A DNA stretch of 64,000 nt, from NCBI GenBank assembly GCA_015075645.1, contig JABTUF010000003.1:186001-250000 (forward strand). Reading direction: 5' to 3'. Below the pieces are notes generated by a model. It did not search any database and was not told the origin of the DNA. It saw only the letters and a list, made by a program, of their open reading frames with translations. Both the position numbers and the translations under genes were made by a program. Source of the DNA: Burkholderiales bacterium. GTDB taxonomy: Bacteria > Pseudomonadota > Gammaproteobacteria > Burkholderiales > Casimicrobiaceae. Positions 16,909 through 25,255 of the stretch are shown one piece after another. Positions within the stretch are counted from its first letter, which is position 1; each line of letters opens with the position of its first letter.

Positions 16909-18594
16909 ATGCCGTCTAGGTCCTCACTGCTTTCGCGCTCGAGCGAGGCCCTGCTCCCGGGGTTTTCGGTCATCCTGGGGATCGCGCTGATCGCAGGGCC
17001 CCTCGTCGCAATGCTCGTGCAGAGCCTGACTCCTGCCGAATCGAGCGAAGGTCTCGTTTCGGTCGCGAGCTTCGCCGCCATCCTCGGAACGAGAGGCATC
17101 TACGATGCGATTCTCAACACGCTCGTCATAGGGGTCGCTGTCACGTTGTTCAGCACGATTCTGGGCTTCGCGCTGGCGTGGGTCGTTACGCGCACTGATC
17201 TGCCGGGTCGTCACATCTTCGAGACGCTGAATCTCGTCCCGTTCTTCCTGTCGCCGTACGTCGGCGCGATCAGCTGGATCTATCTCGCCGCGCCGTATGG
17301 CGGTCTGATTCACAACTCCATCGAGCGATACTTCGGACTGGATGTCCAATTGCCGAGCATTTATGGGCTCGGTGGCGTCATATGGGTGTTGACGCTCTTC
17401 TACGCGCCATACGTCTATCTGTTCGTCATCGGGCCTCTGAGGCAGATGGACGGCGCCTTGGAGGATGCAGCGCGGGTTCACGGATCATCGTTCCTCCATA
17501 CCCTCTGGCGCGTGACCCTGCCGTTGATGGCGCCAGCGCTGATGTCGGGAGCTCTCATCGTCTTCGTCACGAGCGCAGGTCTGTTCGACGTTCCGCTCGC
17601 GCTGTCTCTCCCGAGCGGGATCCCGACCGTACCCACCGAGATCTACAAGTTCGTCCAGTATCCAACCGACTTCGGTCGCGCGTCCTCCTTCGGTATCGCC
17701 ATCGTCTTCGTAACCGTCGTCCTGACGCTGCTGCAGCGTCGATACGTCGACCGGCGCCGGTTCGACACCGTCTCGGGCAAGGGCTATCGCCCGCGCCCCG
17801 CGAAACTCAGGGGTTGGGCCAAGTTCGCGGCCCTCGGCCTCGAGCTGGGGTACGTGGGAACCGCAATCGTGCTGCCCATGCTCACTCTTGTCCTGGTGTC
17901 GCTGTCACCCATCTGGACGGGAGTCTTCGAGCCTGCCCGGGCCACCTTGCGCAACTACGACTTCGTCCTCTTCGAGAGCGTGCTTGCGCGTGACGCGATC
18001 ATCAACAGCCTCGTGCTCGCGGTGGGTGGGGCAAGCATCTGCGTTCTGCTCGGACTCCTGCAAGCCCACTATCTGCGGGTCGGCTCTCGCAAGGCGAGAG
18101 CGACCGCCGATACGATCCTGTCCTTTCCTCTCGGCATACCGCCGATCATCATCGGCGTCGCCTTCTTGATCATCGCGGTGCGGACTCCGCTGCTCGGGAC
18201 ACTGACCTTGATTCTGATCGCGTACGTCGCGCGATTCTTCGCCTACGCGACGCGGAGCATCTCGGCGACGATGCTTTCCATCAATCCGGAACTGGAGGAA
18301 AGCGCTCGCTGCTGCGGCGCGAACTTCCTGCAGAGCGCGCGATACGTCGCCCTGCCGCTGCTCAAGCCAGGACTCGTCGCCGCATGGATCATGCTCGCCA
18401 TCATTTTCGTTCGCGAACTCGGCGCCACGATCCTGCTGTACACGCGGGGAACCGAGACACTGAGCGTCGCGCTGCTTCTTCTCGCGGATCGAAGTACCGG
18501 CTATGTCGCTGCGCTGGCGGTCATTCAGGTGCTTCTTCTGGGGGGTGCGTTCGCGCTCCTGAGATGGTTCCGCGTCACGACAATCGAGATGTGA
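16909..18594 (+). CDS. Fbp/Thi-type ABC transporter permease (fused, two permease domains)
   Basis: 561 residues from ATG 16909; GTG 16903 and an earlier start at 16714 are also in frame. It contains two tandem permease domains with about 12 helices. The cytoplasmic EAA loops are visible as GALEDAARVHGSSFLHTLWRVTLPL (read near residue 183) and PELEESARCCGANFLQSARYVALPL (near residue 462). This layout is typical of the iron(III)/phosphonate/thiamine importer class. It stops 4 bases before the ATPase start. Although this class is often called iron transport, the neighbouring genes are carbon-catabolic, so an organic solute is more likely here. Confidence 0.92.
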   Translation: MPSRSSLLSRSSEALLPGFSVILGIALIAGPLVAMLVQSLTPAESSEGLVSVASFAAILGTRGIYDAILNTLVIGVAVTLFSTILGFALAWVVTRTDLPGRHIFETLNLVPFFLSPYVGAISWIYLAAPYGGLIHNSIERYFGLDVQLPSIYGLGGVIWVLTLFYAPYVYLFVIGPLRQMDGALEDAARVHGSSFLHTLWRVTLPLMAPALMSGALIVFVTSAGLFDVPLALSLPSGIPTVPTEIYKFVQYPTDFGRASSFGIAIVFVTVVLTLLQRRYVDRRRFDTVSGKGYRPRPAKLRGWAKFAALGLELGYVGTAIVLPMLTLVLVSLSPIWTGVFEPARATLRNYDFVLFESVLARDAIINSLVLAVGGASICVLLGLLQAHYLRVGSRKARATADTILSFPLGIPPIIIGVAFLIIAVRTPLLGTLTLILIAYVARFFAYATRSISATMLSINPELEESARCCGANFLQSARYVALPLLKPGLVAAWIMLAIIFVRELGATILLYTRGTETLSVALLLLADRSTGYVAALAVIQVLLLGGAFALLRWFRVTTIEM

Positions 18595-18598
18595 TGGA

Positions 18599-19735
18599 GT
18601 GGCCCAGGTGTCAGGCGATCAGAAGTCGATAAGCGTCGAGAACATCCGGAAGTCGTTCGGCGACTTCGAGGCGCTGAAATCCGTATCCTTCGACGCGACA
18701 GACGGGAGCACGATTGCGTTGCTTGGTCCAAGTGGATGCGGCAAGACGACCATGCTGCGATGCATCGCCGGGCTGGAGGAGGCCGAGGAGGGAAGGATCA
18801 CGATCGGCGGGCGAGTCGTGTTCGACTCGGAGCGTCGCATCAACATGAAGTCCGAGCAGCGCGACCTGGGCGTCGTGTTCCAGTCGTACGCCATCTGGCC
18901 GCACATGTCGGTGGCGGAGAACGTCGGGTTTCCGCTGAGGCTGAGAGGCGTGAGCCATAGCGAGAGGAAGGCGCGGGTGGATCGCGCGCTCGACGTGGTG
19001 GGCCTGCGGCAGTGGCGCGACTCCCCTTCAACCCGTCTCAGCGGAGGCCAGCAGCAGCGGGTGGCGCTTGCGCGCGCCGTCATCCACGGGCCACGTCTCG
19101 TGCTCTTCGACGAGCCGTTATCCAACCTCGACGCCCAGTTGCGCGAGCAGATGCGGCTGGAGCTCAAGCTGCTGCAGGAACGGTTGAACTTCACCGCCAT
19201 CTACGTCACGCACGACCAGTTGGAGGCCGCCGCGTTGGCCAAGCAAGTCGTGATCATGAGCCATGGCCGAATCGAGGCCGCCGGCCGACCCGAGGAGATC
19301 TTCGAGCGGCCGCCGACCGCATTCGTGGCGAGGTTCCTGGGCTTCAACGTCGTCGAGGGCGTGATCACGCGCATCGCACCGCGGGAGAGCGAGGCGGGCG
19401 CGGCGATGCAGGTCGAGATGACATTCGGCGCGGAGCGCCACCTGCGAGGGGTAGCGGTCGCCGATGAGTCCTTGCGCGAAGGAGCGCGGTGTATCGCCTG
19501 CTTTCGTCGTGAACGGACGCGTCTGCTCCAAGGGGGCGATTCGATCGACGGCGGCGGCTCGCCGCTCGATGCGACGATACTCGCGACATCGTACCTGGGT
19601 GTGCATCACGAGTTTCTCCTGGCGGTGGACGGGACGGAGTTGAGAGCCTTCAGTCCGGTACCGCCCAGGGGGGCGAAGTCGGCGCGATTGTCCATCGATC
19701 CGGAGGATTGCTTCATCTTCGCTCAGCGGGCGTGA
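18599..19735 (+). CDS. ABC transporter ATP-binding protein (PotA/FbpC type)
   Basis: 378 residues from GTG 18599; GTG 18608 is also possible. Walker A is GPSGCGKTT near residues 41-49, the signature is LSGGQQQR near 143, and Walker B is LVLFDEPLSNLDA. The H-loop is in IYVTHDQLEAAAL. The last 120 residues form a TOBE-like regulatory domain, as in PotA and FbpC. It powers the permease encoded just upstream and pairs with the binding protein encoded next (37 bp gap). The three genes form one import operon. Confidence 0.94.
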   Translation: MAQVSGDQKSISVENIRKSFGDFEALKSVSFDATDGSTIALLGPSGCGKTTMLRCIAGLEEAEEGRITIGGRVVFDSERRINMKSEQRDLGVVFQSYAIWPHMSVAENVGFPLRLRGVSHSERKARVDRALDVVGLRQWRDSPSTRLSGGQQQRVALARAVIHGPRLVLFDEPLSNLDAQLREQMRLELKLLQERLNFTAIYVTHDQLEAAALAKQVVIMSHGRIEAAGRPEEIFERPPTAFVARFLGFNVVEGVITRIAPRESEAGAAMQVEMTFGAERHLRGVAVADESLREGARCIACFRRERTRLLQGGDSIDGGGSPLDATILATSYLGVHHEFLLAVDGTELRAFSPVPPRGAKSARLSIDPEDCFIFAQRA

Positions 19736-19772
19736 AGCGGAACCAGGTTGGCAAAAACGTGAGGAGGGTGCC

Positions 19773-20861
19773 ATGAAGAGAATCTTGACGATTGTGACGA
19801 TCGCGGCGGCGGTGGGCTTCGGGAGCGGGAAGGCCACCGCCGACGCACCTGCGCTGCAGGCGCTGAGCGGGCCGGCGAAACAGGAGATGGAGAAGACCAT
19901 CGCGGCTGCGGCCAGGGAAGGGCGCGTGGACTACACGGAAGTCGTGATGGCGGCGGAGACCGCGCAGGCGCTTACGGTCGCATTCCGAAAGCACTACGGG
20001 CTCGACAGTTCGTTCGTGGTCAACTACACGCATGCCGGCACGACGGCGGCGGTCACGCGCATCGACCAGGAGATTGCGGCCAAACGTGTCAGGACCGACG
20101 TCGCATCCATCTCCGTTCCCACATGGGTGTTCGCGCACGCGAAGGCCGGCAACATCATGGAATACCATTCGCCGGAGTACAAGTTCTATCGGCGAGCATT
20201 CGAGCTGAAGCTCGGCAAAGAGGGCTTCTTCATGATGAACGGCGGATACTTCTTCGTGCCGGTCTGGGATACGACGAGGCTCAACTTCAACGGCAAATCG
20301 TGGAAGGACGTGGTCGGCGCGGTTCCAAACGGCCGTCTCGCGGTCGGAAACGCGGAGACGTCGCTGTCGGTTCTCGCCACGTATGTCGGCGTCCGGAACC
20401 TGGTCGGCGTCGAGTTCTTCAAGTCGCTCGCCGGCATGAAGCCGGCCATCGTCTCGCAGGGAGAGCTTGCGCACGACAGGGTGGTGACCGGCCAGGATCT
20501 GATGAGTCTGTGGGGCCAGGCTACGCACGTCAAGTTGCGCAACTCACGGGGCGCACAACTCAAGTTGATGATCCCGGAGGAGGGGCTCGTGCTGCTGCCG
20601 CAGCTCTCGTTCATATTGGCGGGCGCTCCGCATCCGAACGCGGCCAAGCTTTGGCTCGATTTCATGCTCTCCAAGGAAGGACAGGCGATCATCGTGGACC
20701 GCGAAGCCCTCGTTTCCGGGCGAGAAGGTGCAGGAACGGCTCTCGCTGGATACAACCTCACGCTGGACGGCGTGAAGGCGGTTCCCATGAACTGGGACAA
20801 GCTGAGCGAAGACGATCTGAAGCGCGCGCGCGAGGAGTGGGTCGGTATCTTCAAGAAGTAG
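19773..20861 (+). CDS. ABC transporter periplasmic solute-binding protein (FbpA-like)
   Basis: 362 residues. The ATG at 19773 follows a strong GAGGAGG site. A signal peptide covers residues 1 to about 24 (ending KATADAP). The body is a type II periplasmic binding protein of the family that includes FbpA, AfuA and phosphonate/organic acid binding proteins: early strand VDYTEVVMAAETAQALTVAF, hinge WKDVVGA, and late APHPNAAKLWLDFMLSKEGQ (near residue 290). The paired tyrosines of ferric-binding FbpA are not evident, so iron is not assured. It supplies the permease/ATPase pair upstream. Confidence 0.9.
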   Translation: MKRILTIVTIAAAVGFGSGKATADAPALQALSGPAKQEMEKTIAAAAREGRVDYTEVVMAAETAQALTVAFRKHYGLDSSFVVNYTHAGTTAAVTRIDQEIAAKRVRTDVASISVPTWVFAHAKAGNIMEYHSPEYKFYRRAFELKLGKEGFFMMNGGYFFVPVWDTTRLNFNGKSWKDVVGAVPNGRLAVGNAETSLSVLATYVGVRNLVGVEFFKSLAGMKPAIVSQGELAHDRVVTGQDLMSLWGQATHVKLRNSRGAQLKLMIPEEGLVLLPQLSFILAGAPHPNAAKLWLDFMLSKEGQAIIVDREALVSGREGAGTALAGYNLTLDGVKAVPMNWDKLSEDDLKRAREEWVGIFKK

Positions 20862-21290
20862 CCGGGTCAAGGCGAGTCATTCCGCGCGATCCCATGGGAT
20901 CGGCGGACCCCGGGCCGGCGCGCGACGCAGCGCGCCGACCTCCGGGGTCCGCGCCCGTGTCGTTGCGACGATCCCGGCGGTCAGCGACGGCTGGCGAGAT
21001 CCTGCCCACCGGAGTCCGCATCAATGGGGCGCCGCGATGGCGAGTTGCGGCGTTGTGTCGATTGGCCCGCGCTCGGTCGATACCGTTCGCTCCAGAGCCA
21101 AGTGGATCAGAAGCACGGAGACGGGGGCTCGGGGGCGCTGCTGCGGATGCCGACCCTGGGGCGAGGCGCCGCGCCCCGGCGGGGTTTCTGTCGTGGGAAA
21201 CGCGTCAGCTCCGTTGGGGTGATGCCGTGACGGACCCCGGGATCGCTGCCCATCCCGCGGGTTCATGAGCTGGAGGTCGCGCGCCGCACT
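20862..21290. other. Intergenic region with terminator-like hairpin
   Basis: 429 bases. A long imperfect inverted repeat at 20903-20952 (outer arms GCGGACCCCGG and CCGGGGTCCGC, inner arms GGCGCGC and GCGCGCC, six-base loop) follows the binding-protein gene and could end the ABC operon. No T-run follows. The rest should contain the lysR promoter. Open frames here have no recognisable content. Confidence 0.5.
20903..20952. repeat. Imperfect palindrome with GGACCCCGG / CCGGGGTCC arms
   Basis: Left arm 20903-20923 and right arm 20930-20952 pair with only two extra bases in the right arm. The outer GGACCCCGG/CCGGGGTCC part recurs in the hairpins at 35886-35907 and 60549-60576, each between genes, so this may be a dispersed element that also serves as a transcript end. 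Confidence 0.6.
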
Positions 21291-22205
21291 ATGGAAGATC
21301 TCATCAACTCGAACCTGCTCAGCTGCTTTCTCGCGGTCATGAAGCACAGGCGATTGACCGTGGCGGCGGATGAACTGTGCATTACTCAGCCCGCGCTGTC
21401 GAAGAGCATCCAGCGCCTCGAGGAGAAGCTGGAGGTTCAGCTGTTCGATCGTCGCCAGGACGGCATGGCGCCGACGAAGTACGCGTTGACGCTCGCTCGC
21501 CATGCGTACGTCATCAGGGCGGAGTCCGACGCGGCCCGCGCGGAGCTGGGAATACTCCGAGGGGGCGGAAGCGGCACGCTGGCGATCGGCATTGCACCGC
21601 TTTGGACAGTCTATGGTCTGCCGACCGCGGTGGCCAGACTGGTCAAGCAGAGGGCGCAACTGCAAGTCAGGATCGTCTCGGGTGTTCTCTCAACGCTCAT
21701 TCCTCCGCTGCTGAAGGGCGATCTCGACGTGGTTTGCACCGCGTTGGACTTCCCCGCGCAGGCTGAGATCGTTCGCAAGCCGATCCTGACGAGCGACCAC
21801 ATCCTGCTTGCGCATCGCCGGCACCCGCTCGCGCAGTTGAAGTCCGTCAGCCTTGCCCAGCTGGCCGAGCATAGATTCGTGGGACTGGTCGGCGACTATC
21901 ACGGGATGGAACGCATGCAGCGCTTCTTCGCGTTGCGCGGACATCAACCTCCGGTGGTTCGCGCAGAGGCAACGTCGATCGAGATGATTCTGTCGCTGCT
22001 TGCCACGGGGGAGTTCGTGGCGAGCCTCGCCCGGCAATGGCTGAAACGCGGCGAGCCGCTGGGCCTCGTGAAGATCCCGATACGGGGAACCTTCTGGAAA
22101 TTCGAAACCGGGATCGTTCATCGCGTCAATCCGCGCGATCCGGCGTTGATCGAGCAGTTTGAACGAGCTCTCCGTGCCGAGAACGAAGGCGTCGAGCATC
22201 CATGA
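21291..22205 (+). CDS. LysR-family transcriptional regulator
   Basis: 304 residues. The N-terminal helix-turn-helix is visible as RRLTVAADELCITQPALSKSIQRLEEKLEVQLFDR (read near residues 21-55), followed by a LysR substrate-binding domain from about residue 95. Effector-binding regulators of this type usually activate a neighbouring operon. Here the catabolic genes start 352 bp downstream on the same strand, with a T-N11-A palindrome between. The ribosome site is a GGAGG 16 bases before the ATG, which is somewhat far. Likely the specific regulator of the diketone-type cluster. Confidence 0.93.
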   Translation: MEDLINSNLLSCFLAVMKHRRLTVAADELCITQPALSKSIQRLEEKLEVQLFDRRQDGMAPTKYALTLARHAYVIRAESDAARAELGILRGGGSGTLAIGIAPLWTVYGLPTAVARLVKQRAQLQVRIVSGVLSTLIPPLLKGDLDVVCTALDFPAQAEIVRKPILTSDHILLAHRRHPLAQLKSVSLAQLAEHRFVGLVGDYHGMERMQRFFALRGHQPPVVRAEATSIEMILSLLATGEFVASLARQWLKRGEPLGLVKIPIRGTFWKFETGIVHRVNPRDPALIEQFERALRAENEGVEHP

Positions 22206-22557
22206 CTCATCGGACGGGCAGAGCGACGAGAAGTGCGCGCCGCGTCGGAGTGCTGCCGCGCCGCACGCGTTCAGGATGTGGAAGGGGCCGCGCTTTTGCG
22301 TATTCCAGACGGGAATAGGCGCATGAACAGAAGCCAATCGACAGCGGCATGTTCGCGCGCCAGAATGCAGCGCGTGGACAGTGCGTCGCCATCGGTTCGG
22401 GAGTCGAGCGTCGGCAGACGACCTTCCGGCACGCTGGCGGACGCATCGACGACATCCGCCGCGACAGAGTGAGGTCCGGCGGGCCGATTGCGATGGTGAA
22501 GGGGGCCGATGATCGGCGCGCCGATCTTCGCCCCGGTCGACAGGCGAGCGGCATCGG
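22206..22557. other. Regulatory gap between lysR and the catabolic genes
   Basis: 352 bases. The one clear feature is the dyad at 22297-22323. A short open frame from 22233 has no ribosome site or recognisable product and I do not call it a gene. The promoter of the SDR-crotonase-ThDP run should be here. Confidence 0.45.
22297..22323. promoter_or_regulatory. Putative LysR operator (TTCC-N5-GGAA dyad)
   Basis: TATTCC (22301-22306) and GGAATA (22312-22317) are perfect inverted arms five bases apart. The core TTCCAGACGGGAA meets the T-N11-A rule for LysR-type binding sites. TGCG and CGCA lie outside the arms, offset by two bases. Position about 240 bp before the first catabolic start is consistent with a recognition site of the LysR protein encoded just upstream. 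Confidence 0.55.
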
Positions 22558-23346
22558 ATGAAGCAACTGTCAGGACGGACTGCGCTGGTAACGGGGTCCA
22601 CGAGCGGAATAGGCCTTGCATTGGCGCGCGCGTTGGCCTGCAACGGCGCAGCCGTGGTCATGAACGGTCTGGAAACGGACGACCAGGCAAGGGAACTGTG
22701 TCGCCGGGTTGGAGCGGAGGCGGGAGCCGACGTCAGCTTCGTCGCAGCAGACGTGAGTGATCCGAGGCAGATCGAGGAAATGATCTCCACGGTACTTTCC
22801 AGCCGTGGATCGCTCGACATTCTGGTGAACAACGCAGGCATTCAGCATGTCAGCCCCATCGAGGAGTTTCCGCCCGCCGTGTGGGATCGAATGGTCGCGG
22901 TGAACCTGTCGGCGAGCTTCCACACCATCCGACTGGCGCTTCCGTCCATGCGACTGCGCAATTGGGGGCGCATCATCAATATGGCGAGCATCAGCGGCCT
23001 GCGCGGTCGCGCGATGAAGAGCGGCTACAACGCAACGAAACACGGGCTCATCGGTCTGACCAAGGCCGTCGCGCTGGAAACCGCCAGGACAGGTGTTACC
23101 TGCAACGCGATATGTCCAGGCTGGGTTCGCACTCCGCTCGTACAGCGGCAGATCGATGCCTTGGCCTCTCGGGAGGGCCTGGACGACGAGGCGGCGGTCA
23201 AGGCGCTGATCGGGGCGCGACAGCCTTCCGGGCGATTCGTGACGATCGAGCAGATCGCCGCATTGACGCTGTTCATGTGCTCCGATGCCGCTGAGGAGGT
23301 GCGCGGAGTGGCTTGGACCATCGACGGAGCCACCACCGCCGCCTGA
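22558..23346 (+). CDS. SDR oxidoreductase, 3-hydroxybutyrate dehydrogenase-like
   Basis: 262 residues. The coenzyme motif is TGSTSGIG near residues 12-19, the NNAG segment is near residue 90 (NNAGIQHVSPIEEFP), and the catalytic pair is Y-N-A-T-K near residue 157. NAGIQHV, TGVTCNAICPGWVRTPLVQ and VRGVAWTIDG strongly resemble D-3-hydroxybutyrate dehydrogenase. In this cluster it may instead oxidise a cyclic or short-chain hydroxy compound to the ketone, or handle the hydroxybutyrate-like fragment after ring cleavage. The next gene starts 59 bp downstream on the same strand. Confidence 0.88.
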   Translation: MKQLSGRTALVTGSTSGIGLALARALACNGAAVVMNGLETDDQARELCRRVGAEAGADVSFVAADVSDPRQIEEMISTVLSSRGSLDILVNNAGIQHVSPIEEFPPAVWDRMVAVNLSASFHTIRLALPSMRLRNWGRIINMASISGLRGRAMKSGYNATKHGLIGLTKAVALETARTGVTCNAICPGWVRTPLVQRQIDALASREGLDDEAAVKALIGARQPSGRFVTIEQIAALTLFMCSDAAEEVRGVAWTIDGATTAA

Positions 23347-23405
23347 GCACGTTCGGCGGCTGGCCTACGTCATTCTCGGAATCGATACCGTCTGAAGAGG
23401 CAAGT

Positions 23406-24191
23406 ATGGAGAAGATGGACCTCAGGCACCTCAGGGCGAACTTCAATGACTACGCCAACAAGTACGAGACCATTCGCATGCGGCGGGAAGACGGCATTCT
23501 CGAGATCACGCTCCACTCAGGGGGCGATTCGCTGCGATGGGGAAGAGTTCCGCATGCCGAGATCGAGGAGGCCTTTCTCAATATCGCTCGCGATCGGGAG
23601 AACAAGGCCGTGATCATGACCGGGACCGGGGACGCGTTCTCGGGCCCGACAGCGAATCCGAACACCAACCCGCAAGACCACCGGATGTCCCCGGACGAGT
23701 GGGAGGTCATTGCGTGGGAGATGAGAAACATCCTGACGCATCTGCTCGCGATCGATGTGCCGATGATCAGCGCGGTCAATGGTCCCGCCGTCCGGCACGC
23801 CGAGCTGCCGATCATGTGCGACGTAGTGCTCGCCGCCGAGGGCGCGGCGTTCCAGGACTCGGCCCACTATGTGGGCGGTCTCGTGCCGGGTGACGGCGTG
23901 CACGTGGTCTATCAACTGATCATGGGATACAACCGGGCGCGGTACTTCCTGCTGACCGGGCAGATCATCGGAGCCCGCGAGGCAAGAGAGGTGGGACTGG
24001 TGAACGAGGTCCTTCCCAGAGAACAGCTGATGCCCCGGGCGTGGGAGATTGCACGCCAGCTGGTCCGACAGCCTGAACTGAACCGCCGCTATGCGCGGAC
24101 GCTGCTGACTGAGTTGATGCGTCGCCAGATCAACGATCTGGTTCCCTATGGTCTCGCGTTGGAGGGCCTGGCGGCGGTCGGTGGCAAGTGA
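23406..24191 (+). CDS. Crotonase-superfamily beta-diketone hydrolase, 6-oxocamphor hydrolase-like (copy 1)
   Basis: 261 residues. The whole sequence resembles 6-oxocamphor hydrolase of Rhodococcus more than enoyl-CoA hydratases. The residues important in that enzyme are all present in equivalent places: H50 (known enzyme H45), H121 (H122, in VRHAELP), H144 (H145, in DSAHY), D153 (D154, in PGDG) and E243 (E244). Such enzymes split a carbon-carbon bond of a cyclic 1,3-diketone by a retro-Claisen reaction and need no CoA. A near copy follows 190 bp downstream. Comparison with the Rhodococcus enzyme is from memory. A CoA-dependent crotonase role is the alternative. Confidence 0.82.
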   Translation: MEKMDLRHLRANFNDYANKYETIRMRREDGILEITLHSGGDSLRWGRVPHAEIEEAFLNIARDRENKAVIMTGTGDAFSGPTANPNTNPQDHRMSPDEWEVIAWEMRNILTHLLAIDVPMISAVNGPAVRHAELPIMCDVVLAAEGAAFQDSAHYVGGLVPGDGVHVVYQLIMGYNRARYFLLTGQIIGAREAREVGLVNEVLPREQLMPRAWEIARQLVRQPELNRRYARTLLTELMRRQINDLVPYGLALEGLAAVGGK

Positions 24192-24381
24192 GAGCAATTC
24201 GATCCGCGCGCGGACCGATCGCGCCCGGCACTGCCGCGGGGCGGAGTTGGCGGAAGGACGGTCGGCTGGACTGGCGCGAGCTCATCGCTTGTCTTCAAGT
24301 CAAGTGGCGGTCGCCGTTCGCAGCAAGGAGGCGCGATGTCATCGAACTCGCTCCCGCCTTGCGGTGTCGATGGGGGTCAAC

Positions 24382-25167
24382 ATGGAAAAGATGGATCTCA
24401 AGCATCTGAGGGCGCAGTTCGACGACTATCGCACCAAGTACGGCCACATCAAGATGCGGCGAGAGGAGGGGATCCTGGAGGTCGCCTTTCACACGCAAGG
24501 GGGCCCGCTGCGCTGGGGCTTCGACCCGCACGCCGAGATCGAGGACGCCTTTCTCAACATCGCCCGTGATCGCGAGAACAAGATCGTGATCGTGACGGGG
24601 ACGGGAAGCGAGTTCTCCGGACCGACGGCGGTTCCCGCGATCCACAGACGGCACCATCGCATGACGCCGGACGAGTGGGGCGAGCAGGGTTGGGAGTCGG
24701 TCAACTTCCTGATGAACATGCTGGCGATCGACGTGCCGATGATCAGCGCCGTCAACGGTCCGGCGGTGCGGCATGCCGAACTGCCGATCATGTGCGACAT
24801 CGTGCTGGCGGCGGAGGAGGCGACGTTTCAGGACTCGGGTCACTACGCTGGAGGACTGGTACCGGGCGATGGCGTGCACGTCGCATTCCAGCTCGCCATG
24901 GGATACAACCGGGCCCGGTATTTTCTGCTCACCGGCCAGATACTGAATGCCGTGGAGGCGAAGGAGGCAGGGCTCGTCAACGAGATCCTCCCCCGGGAAA
25001 AGCTGTTGCCGCGCGCCTGGGAGCTCGCTCGTCAGCTTGCGCGCCAGCCTGAGCTGAACCGTCGATACGCAAGGGTTCTGCTGACGGAGTTGTTGCGTCG
25101 CCAGATGCGCGACCTGCTTCCGTATGGACTCGCGCTCGAAGGCCTGGCCCTGGTCGGTGCGGGCTGA
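24382..25167 (+). CDS. Crotonase-superfamily beta-diketone hydrolase, 6-oxocamphor hydrolase-like (copy 2)
   Basis: 261 residues from ATG 24382; ATG 24370 is also in frame. It is about three quarters identical by eye to the upstream copy and has exactly the same length. All five candidate active-site residues are kept (H in DPHAEIE, H in VRHAELP, H in DSGHY, D in PGDG, E in ALEGLA). Differences cluster around residues 80-105, beside the expected substrate pocket, so the two copies may take different ring compounds, or act as a hetero-oligomer. It precedes the ThDP enzyme gene by 88 bp on the same strand. Confidence 0.82.
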   Translation: MEKMDLKHLRAQFDDYRTKYGHIKMRREEGILEVAFHTQGGPLRWGFDPHAEIEDAFLNIARDRENKIVIVTGTGSEFSGPTAVPAIHRRHHRMTPDEWGEQGWESVNFLMNMLAIDVPMISAVNGPAVRHAELPIMCDIVLAAEEATFQDSGHYAGGLVPGDGVHVAFQLAMGYNRARYFLLTGQILNAVEAKEAGLVNEILPREKLLPRAWELARQLARQPELNRRYARVLLTELLRRQMRDLLPYGLALEGLALVGAG

Positions 25168-25255
25168 GTCGAATCCGCGCTCGAGACGGCGCGTGATCGG
25201 TCCGACGCGCCGCGGCGGAACGGAACTTCACTGAATGCAGCGAGAGGCAGGCGAC

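Noticed and set aside
22233..22472. Small protein gene between lysR and the SDR gene
   Set aside because: No ribosome site, no recognisable sequence, Ser/Ala/Arg-rich chance composition, and it overlaps the likely operator.
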